The notes beneath the pieces were generated by a model. It saw nothing but the letters and a program-made list of their open reading frames with translations. It did no database searches and had not been told where the DNA came from. A stretch of DNA of 64,000 nucleotides from Terrimesophilobacter mesophilus. Lineage in GTDB: Bacteria > Actinomycetota > Actinomycetes > Actinomycetales > Microbacteriaceae. Positions 7,780-16,147 of the stretch are shown here, one piece after another; the stretch's first letter is position 1; every line of letters begins with the position of its first letter. Location: positions 1,240,001 to 1,304,000 of the forward strand of contig NZ_JACHBP010000001.1 in assembly GCF_014200375.1 (NCBI RefSeq). Reading direction: 5' to 3'. Both the position numbers and the translations under genes were made by a program.

Positions 7780-9417
7780 ATGAACGATCGCGCGGGAACC
7801 GGCGCCCAGGAGTCCGATCTCATCGACGTCGCAGAGTTGATCGACGCCTACCATCACCGTCATCCGGATGTCTCCATCGCATCCCAGAGGGTGGTATTCG
7901 GCACGAGCGGTCATCGCGGGTCGTCGCTCGACATGGCCTTCAATGACGACCACATCGCGGCCATCACGCAGGCGATCGTCGAATACCGAACGCAACAGGG
8001 CATCGACGGCCCGCTGTTCATCGGGTCCGACACGCACGCGCTCAGCGCGCCGGCACAGACGACTGCGCTCGAGGTGCTCGTCGGCAATCGGGTCGACGTG
8101 CTCGTCGACGAATTCGGCGACTGGGTTCCGACGCCCGCCCTGTCGCACGCGATCATCGCGCACAACACCTCCCTCGCCCGAGCCGGCAGCACGGGCGACG
8201 GCATCGTCATCACACCGAGCCACAACCCGCCTCGCGACGGCGGCTTCAAGTACAACCCTCCTCATGGCGGTCCGGCCGACAGCGACGCGACGGGTTGGAT
8301 CGCCGCCCGCGCGAACGCCCTCCTCACGGACGGAAACCGCGGCGTGCTCAGGGCAGAACCCTCGGCGGTCGGCACGTACGACTTCCGCGGGCACTACGTC
8401 GACGACCTGCCGAACGTCATCGACATCGAGGCGATCCGCCGCGCAGGGCTGCGGATCGGCGCGGACCCGCTCGGCGGTGCGAGCGTCAACTACTGGGCCG
8501 CGATCGCGGAGCGTCACCGCCTTCCGATCACCGTCGTGAACCCCCTGGTCGACCCGCGCTGGGCATTCATGACGCTCGACTGGGACGGGAAGATCCGCAT
8601 GGACCCGTCCTCGCCGTCGGCCATGGCATCCGTGCTCGAGCATCGTGGCGATTTCGACATCCTGACCGGCAATGACGCGGATGCCGACCGCCACGGGATC
8701 GTCACACCGGATGGCGGGCTCATGAGCCCGAACCACTACCTCGCCGTCGCGATCCGCTACCTGTTCACGCACCGGCCGGGCTGGCGGGCGGATGCCGCGA
8801 TCGGCAAGACGCTCGTCTCCAGTTCGATGATCGACCGGGTGGCGACCTCGCTCGGGCGAAGGCTCTGGGAGGTCCCGGTCGGGTTCAAGTGGTTCGTGCC
8901 CGGCCTCGTCGACGGATCGGTCGCCTTCGGGGGTGAGGAGAGCGCCGGAGCGAGCTTCCTCAGGATGAACGGGTCGGCCTGGACGACCGACAAGGATGGC
9001 ATCCTGCTCGCTCTTCTCGCGAGCGAGATCCGCGCCGTCACCGGGAGATCCCCGAGCGAGCTCTATTCGGAACTCGCAGAGGAGTTCGGCGACCCCGCCT
9101 TCGAGCGGATCGACGCGAGGGCGACGCCGGCCCAGAAGGCAGCTCTCGCGAGGCTCGCCCCGAGCGACGTGACCGCGTCGACGCTCGCCGGCGATGCGAT
9201 CACGGGCATCCTGAGCGACGCCCCCGGCAATGGTGCACCGCTCGGCGGGGTGAAGGTGTCGACCGCCTCCTCGTGGTTCGCCGCTCGCCCGAGCGGTACG
9301 GAGGACGTCTACAAGATCTATGCGGAATCGTTCCAGGGCCGCGAGCACCTGCGGACGGTGCAAGCCGACGCGCAGCACATCGTGGATGCGGCGCTCAGCG
9401 GGGAGCCCGAGGCCTGA
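7780..9417 (+). CDS. pgm: Phosphoglucomutase (alpha-D-glucose-phosphate-specific)
   Basis: Interconverts glucose 1-phosphate and glucose 6-phosphate, linking glycolysis with glycogen, trehalose and wall sugar synthesis. The 545 residues match the long bacterial Pgm type. Visible are VVFGTSGHRGSS near residue 40, the phosphoserine loop TPSHNPP near residues 145-151, the magnesium loop with DADADRHGI, the sugar loop GGEESAGASF and the phosphate-binding end RPSGTEDVYKIYAESF. I start at MNDRAG, preceded by GGGAGAGTAAGCAG; the frame is open 12 codons further to a codon that overlaps the pheA start, which is less likely. It could feed on glucose 6-phosphate made by the cellobiose operon downstream, but it is a separate unit. 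Confidence 0.96.
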   Translation: MNDRAGTGAQESDLIDVAELIDAYHHRHPDVSIASQRVVFGTSGHRGSSLDMAFNDDHIAAITQAIVEYRTQQGIDGPLFIGSDTHALSAPAQTTALEVLVGNRVDVLVDEFGDWVPTPALSHAIIAHNTSLARAGSTGDGIVITPSHNPPRDGGFKYNPPHGGPADSDATGWIAARANALLTDGNRGVLRAEPSAVGTYDFRGHYVDDLPNVIDIEAIRRAGLRIGADPLGGASVNYWAAIAERHRLPITVVNPLVDPRWAFMTLDWDGKIRMDPSSPSAMASVLEHRGDFDILTGNDADADRHGIVTPDGGLMSPNHYLAVAIRYLFTHRPGWRADAAIGKTLVSSSMIDRVATSLGRRLWEVPVGFKWFVPGLVDGSVAFGGEESAGASFLRMNGSAWTTDKDGILLALLASEIRAVTGRSPSELYSELAEEFGDPAFERIDARATPAQKAALARLAPSDVTASTLAGDAITGILSDAPGNGAPLGGVKVSTASSWFAARPSGTEDVYKIYAESFQGREHLRTVQADAQHIVDAALSGEPEA

Positions 9418-9434
9418 GTTCCGAAGCCTGAGAC

Positions 9435-10211
9435 TCAGTCGACGTAGTCGGGCGCCGGAGGCAGGTCGAAGAACTCCTCCAGGGTCTGGATCCCGGTGTT
9501 GTGCAACTCCGTCGACAGGTATACGCCGACGTAGCGGATGTGCCAGGGCTCGTAGATGTACCCCGTCACCGCCTGCTTGCCCTCCGGGTAGCGGATGACG
9601 AAACCGAACCGCCAGGCGTTCTTCGCGAGCCACACGCCCTGCGGCGTCTTGCCGAAGCACTGCTGGATGGCGCACACGGCCGGGCGGCCCACGACATCCG
9701 CCGACAATCCCGCCTGGTGTTCGCTGTACCCCGGGCGCGCGCTCTGCGCCTGGGCCTTCTCCTTGCCCAGCTGGGCGACGAGACGATTGTGGATGCTCGT
9801 CTGCACCGCGAACGACCGGTAGGCGTTCTGGATCTGGAGCTCTCCTGCGCCTTCGGCCGCCGAAGCGGCGAACAGCTGTTTGATCGCGGCAGCGGCTTCC
9901 TTGCGCATGAGCGGGCTCGAGATGTAGTGGACGTCCGGCGTCACGAGGTCCGGCGGAATGTAGTCGAGCGGGTCGAACGGGCGGATCTTGTCGTTGACGG
10001 CCCAGATGCTCAGCGGGTCGTCGATCGAGTATCGGTTCTTGTCGAAGAACGACTTCACCTTCTCGACCGGGGCGGGCAGTGACGCGGGGGCGCTCGCGGA
10101 CGGCGTCGTGCTCGGTTCCACGGCTCGTTCCGGTGCACACGCCGCGAGGCCCATGGCCACGGATGCCGCGAGCGTCCACGCGAGAATCCTGCGGGAGAAG
10201 GCGGCGGGCAT
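9435..10211 (-). CDS. D-alanyl-D-alanine carboxypeptidase, VanY family lipoprotein
   Basis: A 258-residue exported zinc peptidase that trims the last D-Ala from peptidoglycan stem peptides. The N-terminus is a lipoprotein signal ending LAAC (Cys25), then a Ser/Pro/Ala-rich linker. The M15 metal motifs are present: SEHQAGLSADV (SxHxxGxAxD) and EPWHIRYVG with the catalytic Glu and third metal ligand. Two further cysteines (AVCAIQQCF) could form a disulphide. It is convergent with pgm, 17 bases apart, and divergent from the cellobiose operon. A vancomycin resistance role is unlikely, since no vanHAX genes are nearby; wall remodelling is the ordinary role. Confidence 0.9.
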   Translation of the reverse strand: MPAAFSRRILAWTLAASVAMGLAACAPERAVEPSTTPSASAPASLPAPVEKVKSFFDKNRYSIDDPLSIWAVNDKIRPFDPLDYIPPDLVTPDVHYISSPLMRKEAAAAIKQLFAASAAEGAGELQIQNAYRSFAVQTSIHNRLVAQLGKEKAQAQSARPGYSEHQAGLSADVVGRPAVCAIQQCFGKTPQGVWLAKNAWRFGFVIRYPEGKQAVTGYIYEPWHIRYVGVYLSTELHNTGIQTLEEFFDLPPAPDYVD

Positions 10212-10277
10212 GACCTCGATCCTAGCCGCCGGTCCCGAGCATCCTCTGTCATCGAGAACACGAGTTTCCCGAAACTG

Positions 10278-10307
10278 TTGACAGCGACGGCCGGCACTGC
10301 ATATGGT
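10278..10307 (+). promoter_or_regulatory. Promoter of the cellobiose (ceb) operon
   Basis: A perfect -35 box TTGACA (10278-10283) is followed after 18 bases by TATGGT (10302-10307). Transcription should begin near 10314, just before the two operators, so a bound repressor would block RNA polymerase. Confidence 0.75.
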
Positions 10308-10320
10308 GGTCGCGATTACG

Positions 10321-10358
10321 TGAGAGCGCTCCCACGACTCGAAATGAGAGCGCTCCCA
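10321..10358. promoter_or_regulatory. Two CebR-type operators
   Basis: TGAGAGCGCTCCCA occurs at 10321-10334 and again, identical, at 10345-10358. It differs from the Streptomyces CebR box TGGGAGCGCTCCCA in one base. The 24-base centre-to-centre spacing is slightly over two helical turns, which suits cooperative binding. The LacI-family gene at the end of the operon is the likely repressor; in Streptomyces CebR is released by cellobiose. Confidence 0.85.
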
Positions 10359-10396
10359 CAGATCGACACCCTATCCACGCACACAAAGGAGTGACC

Positions 10397-11713
10397 GTGA
10401 AACTTTCACGACGCACCAAAGCCGGAGCCGCAGTCGCTGCGGCCGCGGCGCTTGCACTGGTCGCAACGGGATGCTCGCAATCCCCCGCGGCAGACGACGA
10501 CGGGCCCATCACACTCACCGTGACGACGTTCGGCACCATGGGACTCGACGGGCTCTACGCCCAGTACGAGAAGGATCACCCGAACATCACCATCAAGGCG
10601 ACCAACATCGACACCGGCGGCAACGCGCTCACCGACTGGAAGACCAAGCAGGCGGCAGGCAATGGGCTGCCGGACATCCAGGCCGTCGAAGAGGGCTGGC
10701 TCGGCCAGGTCATGGGCGTCTCCGACTCGTTCGTCGACCTGCGCGACTTCGGAGCGAACGACATCAAGGACCGCTGGGTTCCGTGGAAGCTCGGACAGGC
10801 CACGGACCCGAAGGGCCGCATCATCGGCTACGGAACCGACATCGGCCCTGAAGGCCTCTGCTACAACAGCAAGCTCTTCGAAGCAGCGGGCCTCCCGGGA
10901 GACCGCGCAGCGGTCGCTGAGCTTCTCGGTGGCTCCGGCGCGACCTGGGAGAAGTTCTTCGAGGTGGGCAAGCAGTACCACGCCGCCACGGGCAAGGCAT
11001 GGTACGACCAGAGTGGATTCGTCTGGAACGCCATGGTGAACCAGCAGACCGAGGGCTACTACACGAAGTCCGGCGAACTGAACGTCAAGGACAACGCAAC
11101 GCTCCAGGGCCTCTGGGCCCAGCTCGCGGATGGTGCGAAGTCCGGCCTGTCGTCGAACCAGTCGCAGTGGGACTGGGGCGGGGGCAAGGCCTTCACCGAT
11201 GGCTCCTTCGCCACGTTCATGTGCCCGGGCTGGATGCTCGGTGTCGTCAAGGGTCAGGTCGAAGCGGCCGGTGGAGACGGCTCCTCGGGGTGGGACTTCG
11301 CTGACGTCTTCCCCGGCGGCGCGGCAAACTGGGGCGGTTCGTTCCTGACCGTTCCGACGACATCGAAGCACCAGAAGGCGGCAGCGGAGCTCGCCGCCTG
11401 GCTCACCGACGTCCCGCAGGAGGTCGCGGCCTTCCAGGCGGCAGGTACGTTCCCGAGCGTCGTCAAGGCGCAGTCGGATGCCGGAGTGACCGGGTCGAGC
11501 GACCTGACGAAGTTCTTCAACGATGCGCCCGTCGGCCAGATCCTCGGATCCCGTGCCACCGGGGTCGTCGCCCAGTTCAAGGGCCCGGACGACTCGATCA
11601 TCCAGGAGCAGGTGTTCGGTCCCTCGGTCAAGGAGATCGATTCCGGCACCGACGGGACGACCGCCTGGAACGACGCGATGAAGCTGCTCGACCAGCTCGT
11701 CGTCAACAAGTAA
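10397..11713 (+). CDS. cebE: Cellobiose/cello-oligosaccharide ABC transporter binding lipoprotein
   Basis: A 438-residue extracellular sugar-binding lipoprotein (family 1 solute-binding protein). The signal peptide VKLSRRTKAGAAVAAA runs into the lipobox VATGC (Cys26). The mature part is rich in Trp and Gly, as in sugar binders, with the family's inner blocks (DIQAVEEGWLGQVM, GPEGLCYNSKLFEAAG). I start at GTG 10397, because AAAGGAG lies five bases upstream; an in-frame GTG two codons earlier overlaps that site. The substrate is inferred from the CebR boxes, the permeases, the beta-glucosidase and the LacI gene downstream, the same set as Streptomyces cebEFG-bglC-cebR. Confidence 0.88.
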   Translation: MKLSRRTKAGAAVAAAAALALVATGCSQSPAADDDGPITLTVTTFGTMGLDGLYAQYEKDHPNITIKATNIDTGGNALTDWKTKQAAGNGLPDIQAVEEGWLGQVMGVSDSFVDLRDFGANDIKDRWVPWKLGQATDPKGRIIGYGTDIGPEGLCYNSKLFEAAGLPGDRAAVAELLGGSGATWEKFFEVGKQYHAATGKAWYDQSGFVWNAMVNQQTEGYYTKSGELNVKDNATLQGLWAQLADGAKSGLSSNQSQWDWGGGKAFTDGSFATFMCPGWMLGVVKGQVEAAGGDGSSGWDFADVFPGGAANWGGSFLTVPTTSKHQKAAAELAAWLTDVPQEVAAFQAAGTFPSVVKAQSDAGVTGSSDLTKFFNDAPVGQILGSRATGVVAQFKGPDDSIIQEQVFGPSVKEIDSGTDGTTAWNDAMKLLDQLVVNK

Positions 11714-11725
11714 TCCCAGCGAAAC

Positions 11726-11756
11726 GGGGCCCTTCGGACCGGTTCCGAGGGGCCCC
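11726..11756 (+). other. GC-rich hairpin between cebE and cebF
   Basis: GGGGCCC (11726-11732) pairs with GGGGCCCC (11749-11756), with further pairing of TTCGGA and TCCGAA-like bases inside. No T-run follows. It could protect the 3' end of the cebE message or partly stop transcription, giving more binding protein than permease, as is common for ABC operons. Confidence 0.6.
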
Positions 11757-11805
11757 CACCCTGACACCACCCCCACACCGCACCATCCCGACCAGGAGAT
11801 CGACA

Positions 11806-12807
11806 ATGTCCACGATGACCGGCCGCGCCGTCGCACCGGGTGGCACCCGGCTCACGCTGCGCCAGAAGCTGGGTCGCTGGGATGTGCGTTACTCCCCGTA
11901 CCTCTACGTCGCGCCGTTCTTCATCCTGTTCGGCCTCGTCGGTCTCTTCCCCCTCGCATACACGTTCGTCGTCTCGCTCAACAAGTGGGACCTCCTCCGG
12001 GGCCCCGGCGAGTGGATCGGCTTCGACAACTTCGCTGCGGAGCTCGCAGACCCGCTCCTGTGGAACTCGATCGCGAACACGTTCAGCATCTTCCTGCTGT
12101 CAGCCGTCCCGCAGCTCATCGTCGCGCTCATCATCGCCGCCGTCCTCGACCAGAATCTTCGGGCCAAGACGTTCTGGCGGATGAGCGTCATCCTGCCGTA
12201 CGTCGTGACCCCTGTCGCGGTCGCACTCATCTTCAGCAACCTGTTCGGCGAGAAGTACGGGCTCATCAACAACATGCTCCAGGGGATCGGGCTCGACCCC
12301 GTCCTCTGGAAGACGGAGACCATCCCCGGCCACCTCGCGATCGCGACCATGGTGAACTGGCGCTGGACCGGGTACAACGCCCTCATCCTCCTCGCCGCCA
12401 TGCAGGCCGTGCCGCGCGACATCTACGAGTCCGCCGCGATCGACGGCGCGGGGGCGATGCGCCGCTTCTTCTCGATAACGGTGCCGAGCATCCGGCCGAC
12501 TTTCATCTTCGTCATCATCACCGCGACGATCGGAGGACTGCAGATCTTCACGGAGCCGAAGCTCTTCGACGCGTCGAGTTCGATCCCCGGCGGCGTCTTC
12601 CGCCAGTACCAGACCACCGTGCTCTACCTGTGGGACATGGCGTTCAACCGCGGCAACTTCGGCAAAGCCGCTGCCATCGCCTGGATCCTGTTCCTCATCA
12701 TCGTCCTCATCGGCGTCGTCAACTTCGTGCTGTCGAGGCGCATCGCCTCCTCGGAGAGCACCAGGCCAGCCCGCCGCGCACTGCGGTCGTCGAGGGGGCA
12801 GCGATGA
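11806..12807 (+). CDS. cebF: Cellobiose ABC transporter permease, MalF type
   Basis: A 333-residue membrane permease. Six membrane spans are visible, starting with YLYVAPFFILFGLVGLFPLA. The cytoplasmic EAA loop that docks the ATPase is YESAAIDGAGAMRRF. A ribosome site AGGAG lies before the ATG. It follows cebE after a 92-base spacer that holds a hairpin, and overlaps cebG by four bases (ATGA). The C-terminal tail is basic and Ser/Arg-rich. Like other CebFG systems it has no ATPase gene beside it and probably uses a shared MsiK-type ATPase encoded elsewhere. Confidence 0.9.
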   Translation: MSTMTGRAVAPGGTRLTLRQKLGRWDVRYSPYLYVAPFFILFGLVGLFPLAYTFVVSLNKWDLLRGPGEWIGFDNFAAELADPLLWNSIANTFSIFLLSAVPQLIVALIIAAVLDQNLRAKTFWRMSVILPYVVTPVAVALIFSNLFGEKYGLINNMLQGIGLDPVLWKTETIPGHLAIATMVNWRWTGYNALILLAAMQAVPRDIYESAAIDGAGAMRRFFSITVPSIRPTFIFVIITATIGGLQIFTEPKLFDASSSIPGGVFRQYQTTVLYLWDMAFNRGNFGKAAAIAWILFLIIVLIGVVNFVLSRRIASSESTRPARRALRSSRGQR

Positions 12808-13655
12808 GCTCGCGCGCGCCTCACGGTCGAACCACTCCGTTCTCCCGCCGACCGGGATTCCTCACCTACGGGCTGCTCACCGCGTTCTTCGTCGCGGGCG
12901 CATACCCGCTGTGGTGGTCGTTCGTCGTCGGCAGCAGCGACACGACGGCGCTCACGAGCACCTGGCCGCCCCTGCTTCCCGGCGGCCGGTTCTGGATCAA
13001 CGTCGGCGAGGTCCTCAACACGGTCCCGTTCTGGCTGGCACTCGGCAACAGCATCATCGTGTCCTCCGTCATCACGGTCTCCGTGATCACGTTCTCCACG
13101 CTCGCCGGATACGCGTTCGCCAAGTTGCGCTTCCGGGGCCGCGAGGGGCTCATGGTCTTCGTCGTCGCGACGCTCGCCGTCCCGACCCAGCTCGGAATCA
13201 TCCCGCTGTTCATCCTCATGAAGCAGTTCGGTTGGACGGGGACGCTCGGCGCGGTCATCATCCCCACGCTCGTCACGGCCTTCGGTGTGTTCTTCATGCG
13301 GCAGTATCTCGTCGACGTGATCCCGGATGAGCTCATCGAGGCGGCTCGCGTCGACGGTGCGAGCATGATCGGCACGTTCTGGCACGTGGCGGTGCCCGCC
13401 GCGAGACCGGCGATGGCCATTCTCGGCCTCTTCACGTTCATGACGGCGTGGACGGACTACCTCTGGCCACTGCTGGTCGTTCCACAGAACCCGACGCTCC
13501 AGGTCGCATTGAGCCAGCTGCAGTCCGCGCGATACGTCGACTACACGATCGTGCTCGCCGGCGCCGTGCTCGCGACCATTCCGCTCTTGATACTCTTCGT
13601 TGCAGCGGGCAAACAGCTCATCGCGGGCATCATGCAGGGAGCGGTCAAGGGGTGA
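12804..13655 (+). CDS. cebG: Cellobiose ABC transporter permease, MalG type
   Basis: A 283-residue permease, the partner of CebF. The first span is TYGLLTAFFVAGAYPLWWS, and the EAA loop is IEAARVDGASMIGTF. The C-terminus ends with the MalG-like GKQLIAGIMQGAVKG, a short segment known in MalG proteins to reach towards the binding site. The ATG overlaps the cebF stop and the gene overlaps the glucosidase start, so the three are made together. GAGGGGG upstream of the ATG serves as ribosome site. Confidence 0.9.
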   Translation: MSSRAPHGRTTPFSRRPGFLTYGLLTAFFVAGAYPLWWSFVVGSSDTTALTSTWPPLLPGGRFWINVGEVLNTVPFWLALGNSIIVSSVITVSVITFSTLAGYAFAKLRFRGREGLMVFVVATLAVPTQLGIIPLFILMKQFGWTGTLGAVIIPTLVTAFGVFFMRQYLVDVIPDELIEAARVDGASMIGTFWHVAVPAARPAMAILGLFTFMTAWTDYLWPLLVVPQNPTLQVALSQLQSARYVDYTIVLAGAVLATIPLLILFVAAGKQLIAGIMQGAVKG

Positions 13656-15088
13656 ATGACACGATGAACCGGCCGAAAGCAGCGGGAGTTCCACGCGAAT
13701 TCCCCTCCGATTTCCTCTTCGGAGTAGCGACTGCCGCCTACCAGATCGAGGGCGCGGCGCACGAGGACGGCAGGACCGATTCCATCTGGGATGTATTCTG
13801 CCGCGAACCCGGCGCCGTCGTCGGCGGCGACAACGGCGACGTCGCGTGCGACCACTACCACCGCTACACGACGGATGTGGCCCTCATGGCCGACCTCGGC
13901 ATCCAGACCTACCGGTTCTCCACCTCCTGGGCGCGCGTCTGCCCGGACGGCGGAGCACTCAACCCGAAGGGCATCGACTTCTATTCGCGGCTCGTCGACG
14001 AATTGCTCGCGAAGAACATCCGGCCGTGGCTCACGCTCTACCACTGGGATCTTCCTCAGACGCTCGAGGACAAGGGCGGCTGGGCGAACCGCGACACCGC
14101 TCACCGCTTCGCCGATTACGCGGGAGTCGTGCACGACGCGCTCGGGGACAGGGTCACCGCCTGGACCTCGCTCAACGAACCGTGGTGTGCGTCCTTCCTG
14201 AGCTACATCGGCGGGGAGCACGCACCGGGGCGGCACGATGTCGCGGCCGGCCTGGCCGCGGGCCACCACCTACTCCTCGCCCACGGCCTCGCCACGCGGG
14301 AGCTTCGATCCCGGGACGAGTCCCTCCAGCTGGGAATCACCCTCAACCTCACGGTCGCCGATCCGGTCGACCCCACAGACTCCGGCGATCTCGATGCTGC
14401 TCGCCGCATCGACGGCCAGTTCAACCGCTTCTTCCTCGACCCGATCTTCCGCGGTGAGTACCCGGATGACATCCTGCGCGATCTCGGCGGTCTCGGCCTG
14501 GATGCGGTCATCCAGCCTGGGGACCTCGAGGTCATCTCGGCACCCATCGACGCGCTGGGGATCAACTACTACCACGGCGACTTCGTCAGCGCCCGGCCGA
14601 CCGACGTGCAAACGACCACTGCTGCCCCCTCCGAGCGGCCGAAGCGCTCGCCTTTCCCCGCAGCGGATGGCGTGTACTGGCATCCGCGCGGACTCCCGGA
14701 GACGGGAATGGGCTGGGAGGTGCAACCCGAGGGGCTCACCCGACTACTGCGGAGAATCCACGACGAGTACACCGCGCCGGCCGGCGTCTCCATCGCCGTC
14801 ACGGAGAACGGCGCGGCCTACGACGACGTCGTCGAGTCCGACGGGGGAGTCAACGACGTGGACCGCGCGGAGTTCCTCCGTCTGCACCTCGACGCCATCC
14901 TCGACGCGATTGCTGATGGCGTGCCGGTCGCCGGCTATTTCTACTGGTCGCTTCTGGACAATTTCGAATGGGCCTGGGGTTACGACAAGCGCTTCGGGCT
15001 CGTCCGTGTGGACTACAAGACGCAGTTCCGCTCTCCGAAGACGAGCGCGATCGAGTACCGCAGCATCATCGCCGACCGGGCGCTCTGA
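13652..15088 (+). CDS. bglC: Family 1 beta-glucosidase
   Basis: A 478-residue cytoplasmic glycoside hydrolase of family 1, which splits imported cellobiose and short cello-oligosaccharides to glucose. The N-terminal FLFGVATAAYQIEGA is the family signature. The acid/base Glu lies in SLNEPW (about residue 176) and the nucleophile Glu in VTENGAAY (about residue 385). The C-terminal aglycone region has SLLDNFEWAWGYDKRFGLV. There is no signal peptide. The GTG start overlaps the cebG stop (GTGA) and has GGAG ten bases upstream; an ATG four codons later is an alternative. Its place between importer and regulator matches Streptomyces bglC. Confidence 0.95.
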   Translation: MNDTMNRPKAAGVPREFPSDFLFGVATAAYQIEGAAHEDGRTDSIWDVFCREPGAVVGGDNGDVACDHYHRYTTDVALMADLGIQTYRFSTSWARVCPDGGALNPKGIDFYSRLVDELLAKNIRPWLTLYHWDLPQTLEDKGGWANRDTAHRFADYAGVVHDALGDRVTAWTSLNEPWCASFLSYIGGEHAPGRHDVAAGLAAGHHLLLAHGLATRELRSRDESLQLGITLNLTVADPVDPTDSGDLDAARRIDGQFNRFFLDPIFRGEYPDDILRDLGGLGLDAVIQPGDLEVISAPIDALGINYYHGDFVSARPTDVQTTTAAPSERPKRSPFPAADGVYWHPRGLPETGMGWEVQPEGLTRLLRRIHDEYTAPAGVSIAVTENGAAYDDVVESDGGVNDVDRAEFLRLHLDAILDAIADGVPVAGYFYWSLLDNFEWAWGYDKRFGLVRVDYKTQFRSPKTSAIEYRSIIADRAL

Positions 15089-15127
15089 CCGGGCTGCACG
15101 CGGTGGTTGACTAGAATTCGGCTGGAC

Positions 15128-16147
15128 ATGACTTCACTTCTGCCGACATCCGGATCGGCCCCGACACTCGAGATGGTCGCCGCGCTCGCCGGCGTCTCAC
15201 GCTCGACCGTCTCCCGCGTGGTCAACGCATCGCCCAAGGTCACCCCTGAGGTCGTCGAGATCGTCAACGCGGCGATCGTCACTCTCGGCTATGTTCCCAA
15301 TCGTGCCGCCAGGACCCTCGCGAGCCGCAAGACCGATTCGATCGCCCTCGTCATCCCGGAGAACACCGCCAAGTTCTTCGCAGACCCCTTCTTCGCCTCT
15401 GTCATCCAGGGTGCGGCGATGTTCCTGTCCAAGACGGACTACACGCTCACCCTCCTCATCGCGTCGGAGACGGATGCCCAGAAGACCCAGCGCTACCTGC
15501 GCGGCGGGAATGTGGACGGTGCACTCGTGCTCTCCCACCACAGCGACGACCGCTCCTACGTCGAGCTCGGGCAGAACTTCCCCATCGTGTTCGGCGGCCG
15601 TCCGATGTCGCAGGGCGGCAGGAACTTCGTCGTCGACGTCGACAACGTCGCGGCCGCGGCGACGGCCGTGCAGTGCCTCATCGACCACGGCAAGACGAAC
15701 ATCGCGACGATCGCCGGCCCGCAGGACATGGCGGCCGGGCTGGACCGGCTCGAAGGCTGGCGCACGACGCTCGAGACCGCCGGGCTCCCTGCGACCCTGT
15801 TCGAAGCGGCCGACTTCACGCCCGCGGGCGGCGCGTCCGCCATGAAGCGGCTCCTCGACCGCGGCGAGCGCTTCGACGGGCTCTTCGCGGCGAGCGCGCA
15901 GATGGCCTCCGGCGCGCTGGGGGTCCTGCGGGAACACGGTCTGGCCGTCCCCGGTGATGTCGGGGTGACCACGATCGACAACGACTACTACGCGAAGAAC
16001 GCGAACCCTCCGCTCACGACCGTCGACCAACCGTCGATGCAGCAGGGCGCGAAGATGGCGGAGGTTCTCGTGCGGATGATCGACGGCGAGGACGTCGACA
16101 CCCTCACGATCATGCCAACGCACCTCATCGAGCGCGCGAGCGTCTAG
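15128..16147 (+). CDS. cebR: LacI-family repressor, CebR-like
   Basis: A 339-residue LacI/GalR regulator. The N-terminal helix-turn-helix reads TLEMVAALAGVSRSTVSRVVN, with the hinge YVPNRAARTLASRKT, followed by a periplasmic-binding-like sugar domain (SIALVIPEN onward; DVGVTTIDND near residue 280). The gene follows bglC by 39 bases. TAGAAT ends ten bases before the ATG and no ribosome site is seen, so it may also have its own near-leaderless promoter. The likely targets are the two TGAGAGCGCTCCCA boxes before cebE. The match of operator, neighbours and family makes cellobiose the best guess for the inducer. Confidence 0.88.
   Translation: MTSLLPTSGSAPTLEMVAALAGVSRSTVSRVVNASPKVTPEVVEIVNAAIVTLGYVPNRAARTLASRKTDSIALVIPENTAKFFADPFFASVIQGAAMFLSKTDYTLTLLIASETDAQKTQRYLRGGNVDGALVLSHHSDDRSYVELGQNFPIVFGGRPMSQGGRNFVVDVDNVAAAATAVQCLIDHGKTNIATIAGPQDMAAGLDRLEGWRTTLETAGLPATLFEAADFTPAGGASAMKRLLDRGERFDGLFAASAQMASGALGVLREHGLAVPGDVGVTTIDNDYYAKNANPPLTTVDQPSMQQGAKMAEVLVRMIDGEDVDTLTIMPTHLIERASV

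Noticed and set aside
7756-10179. An 807-codon open frame on the minus strand
   Set aside because: It runs opposite pgm and across the carboxypeptidase gene, has no family motifs and an Arg/Asp/Gly-rich composition typical of antisense frames in high-GC DNA.
9435-10211. Vancomycin resistance (vanY) function
   Set aside because: No other van genes; general wall carboxypeptidase is the simpler reading.
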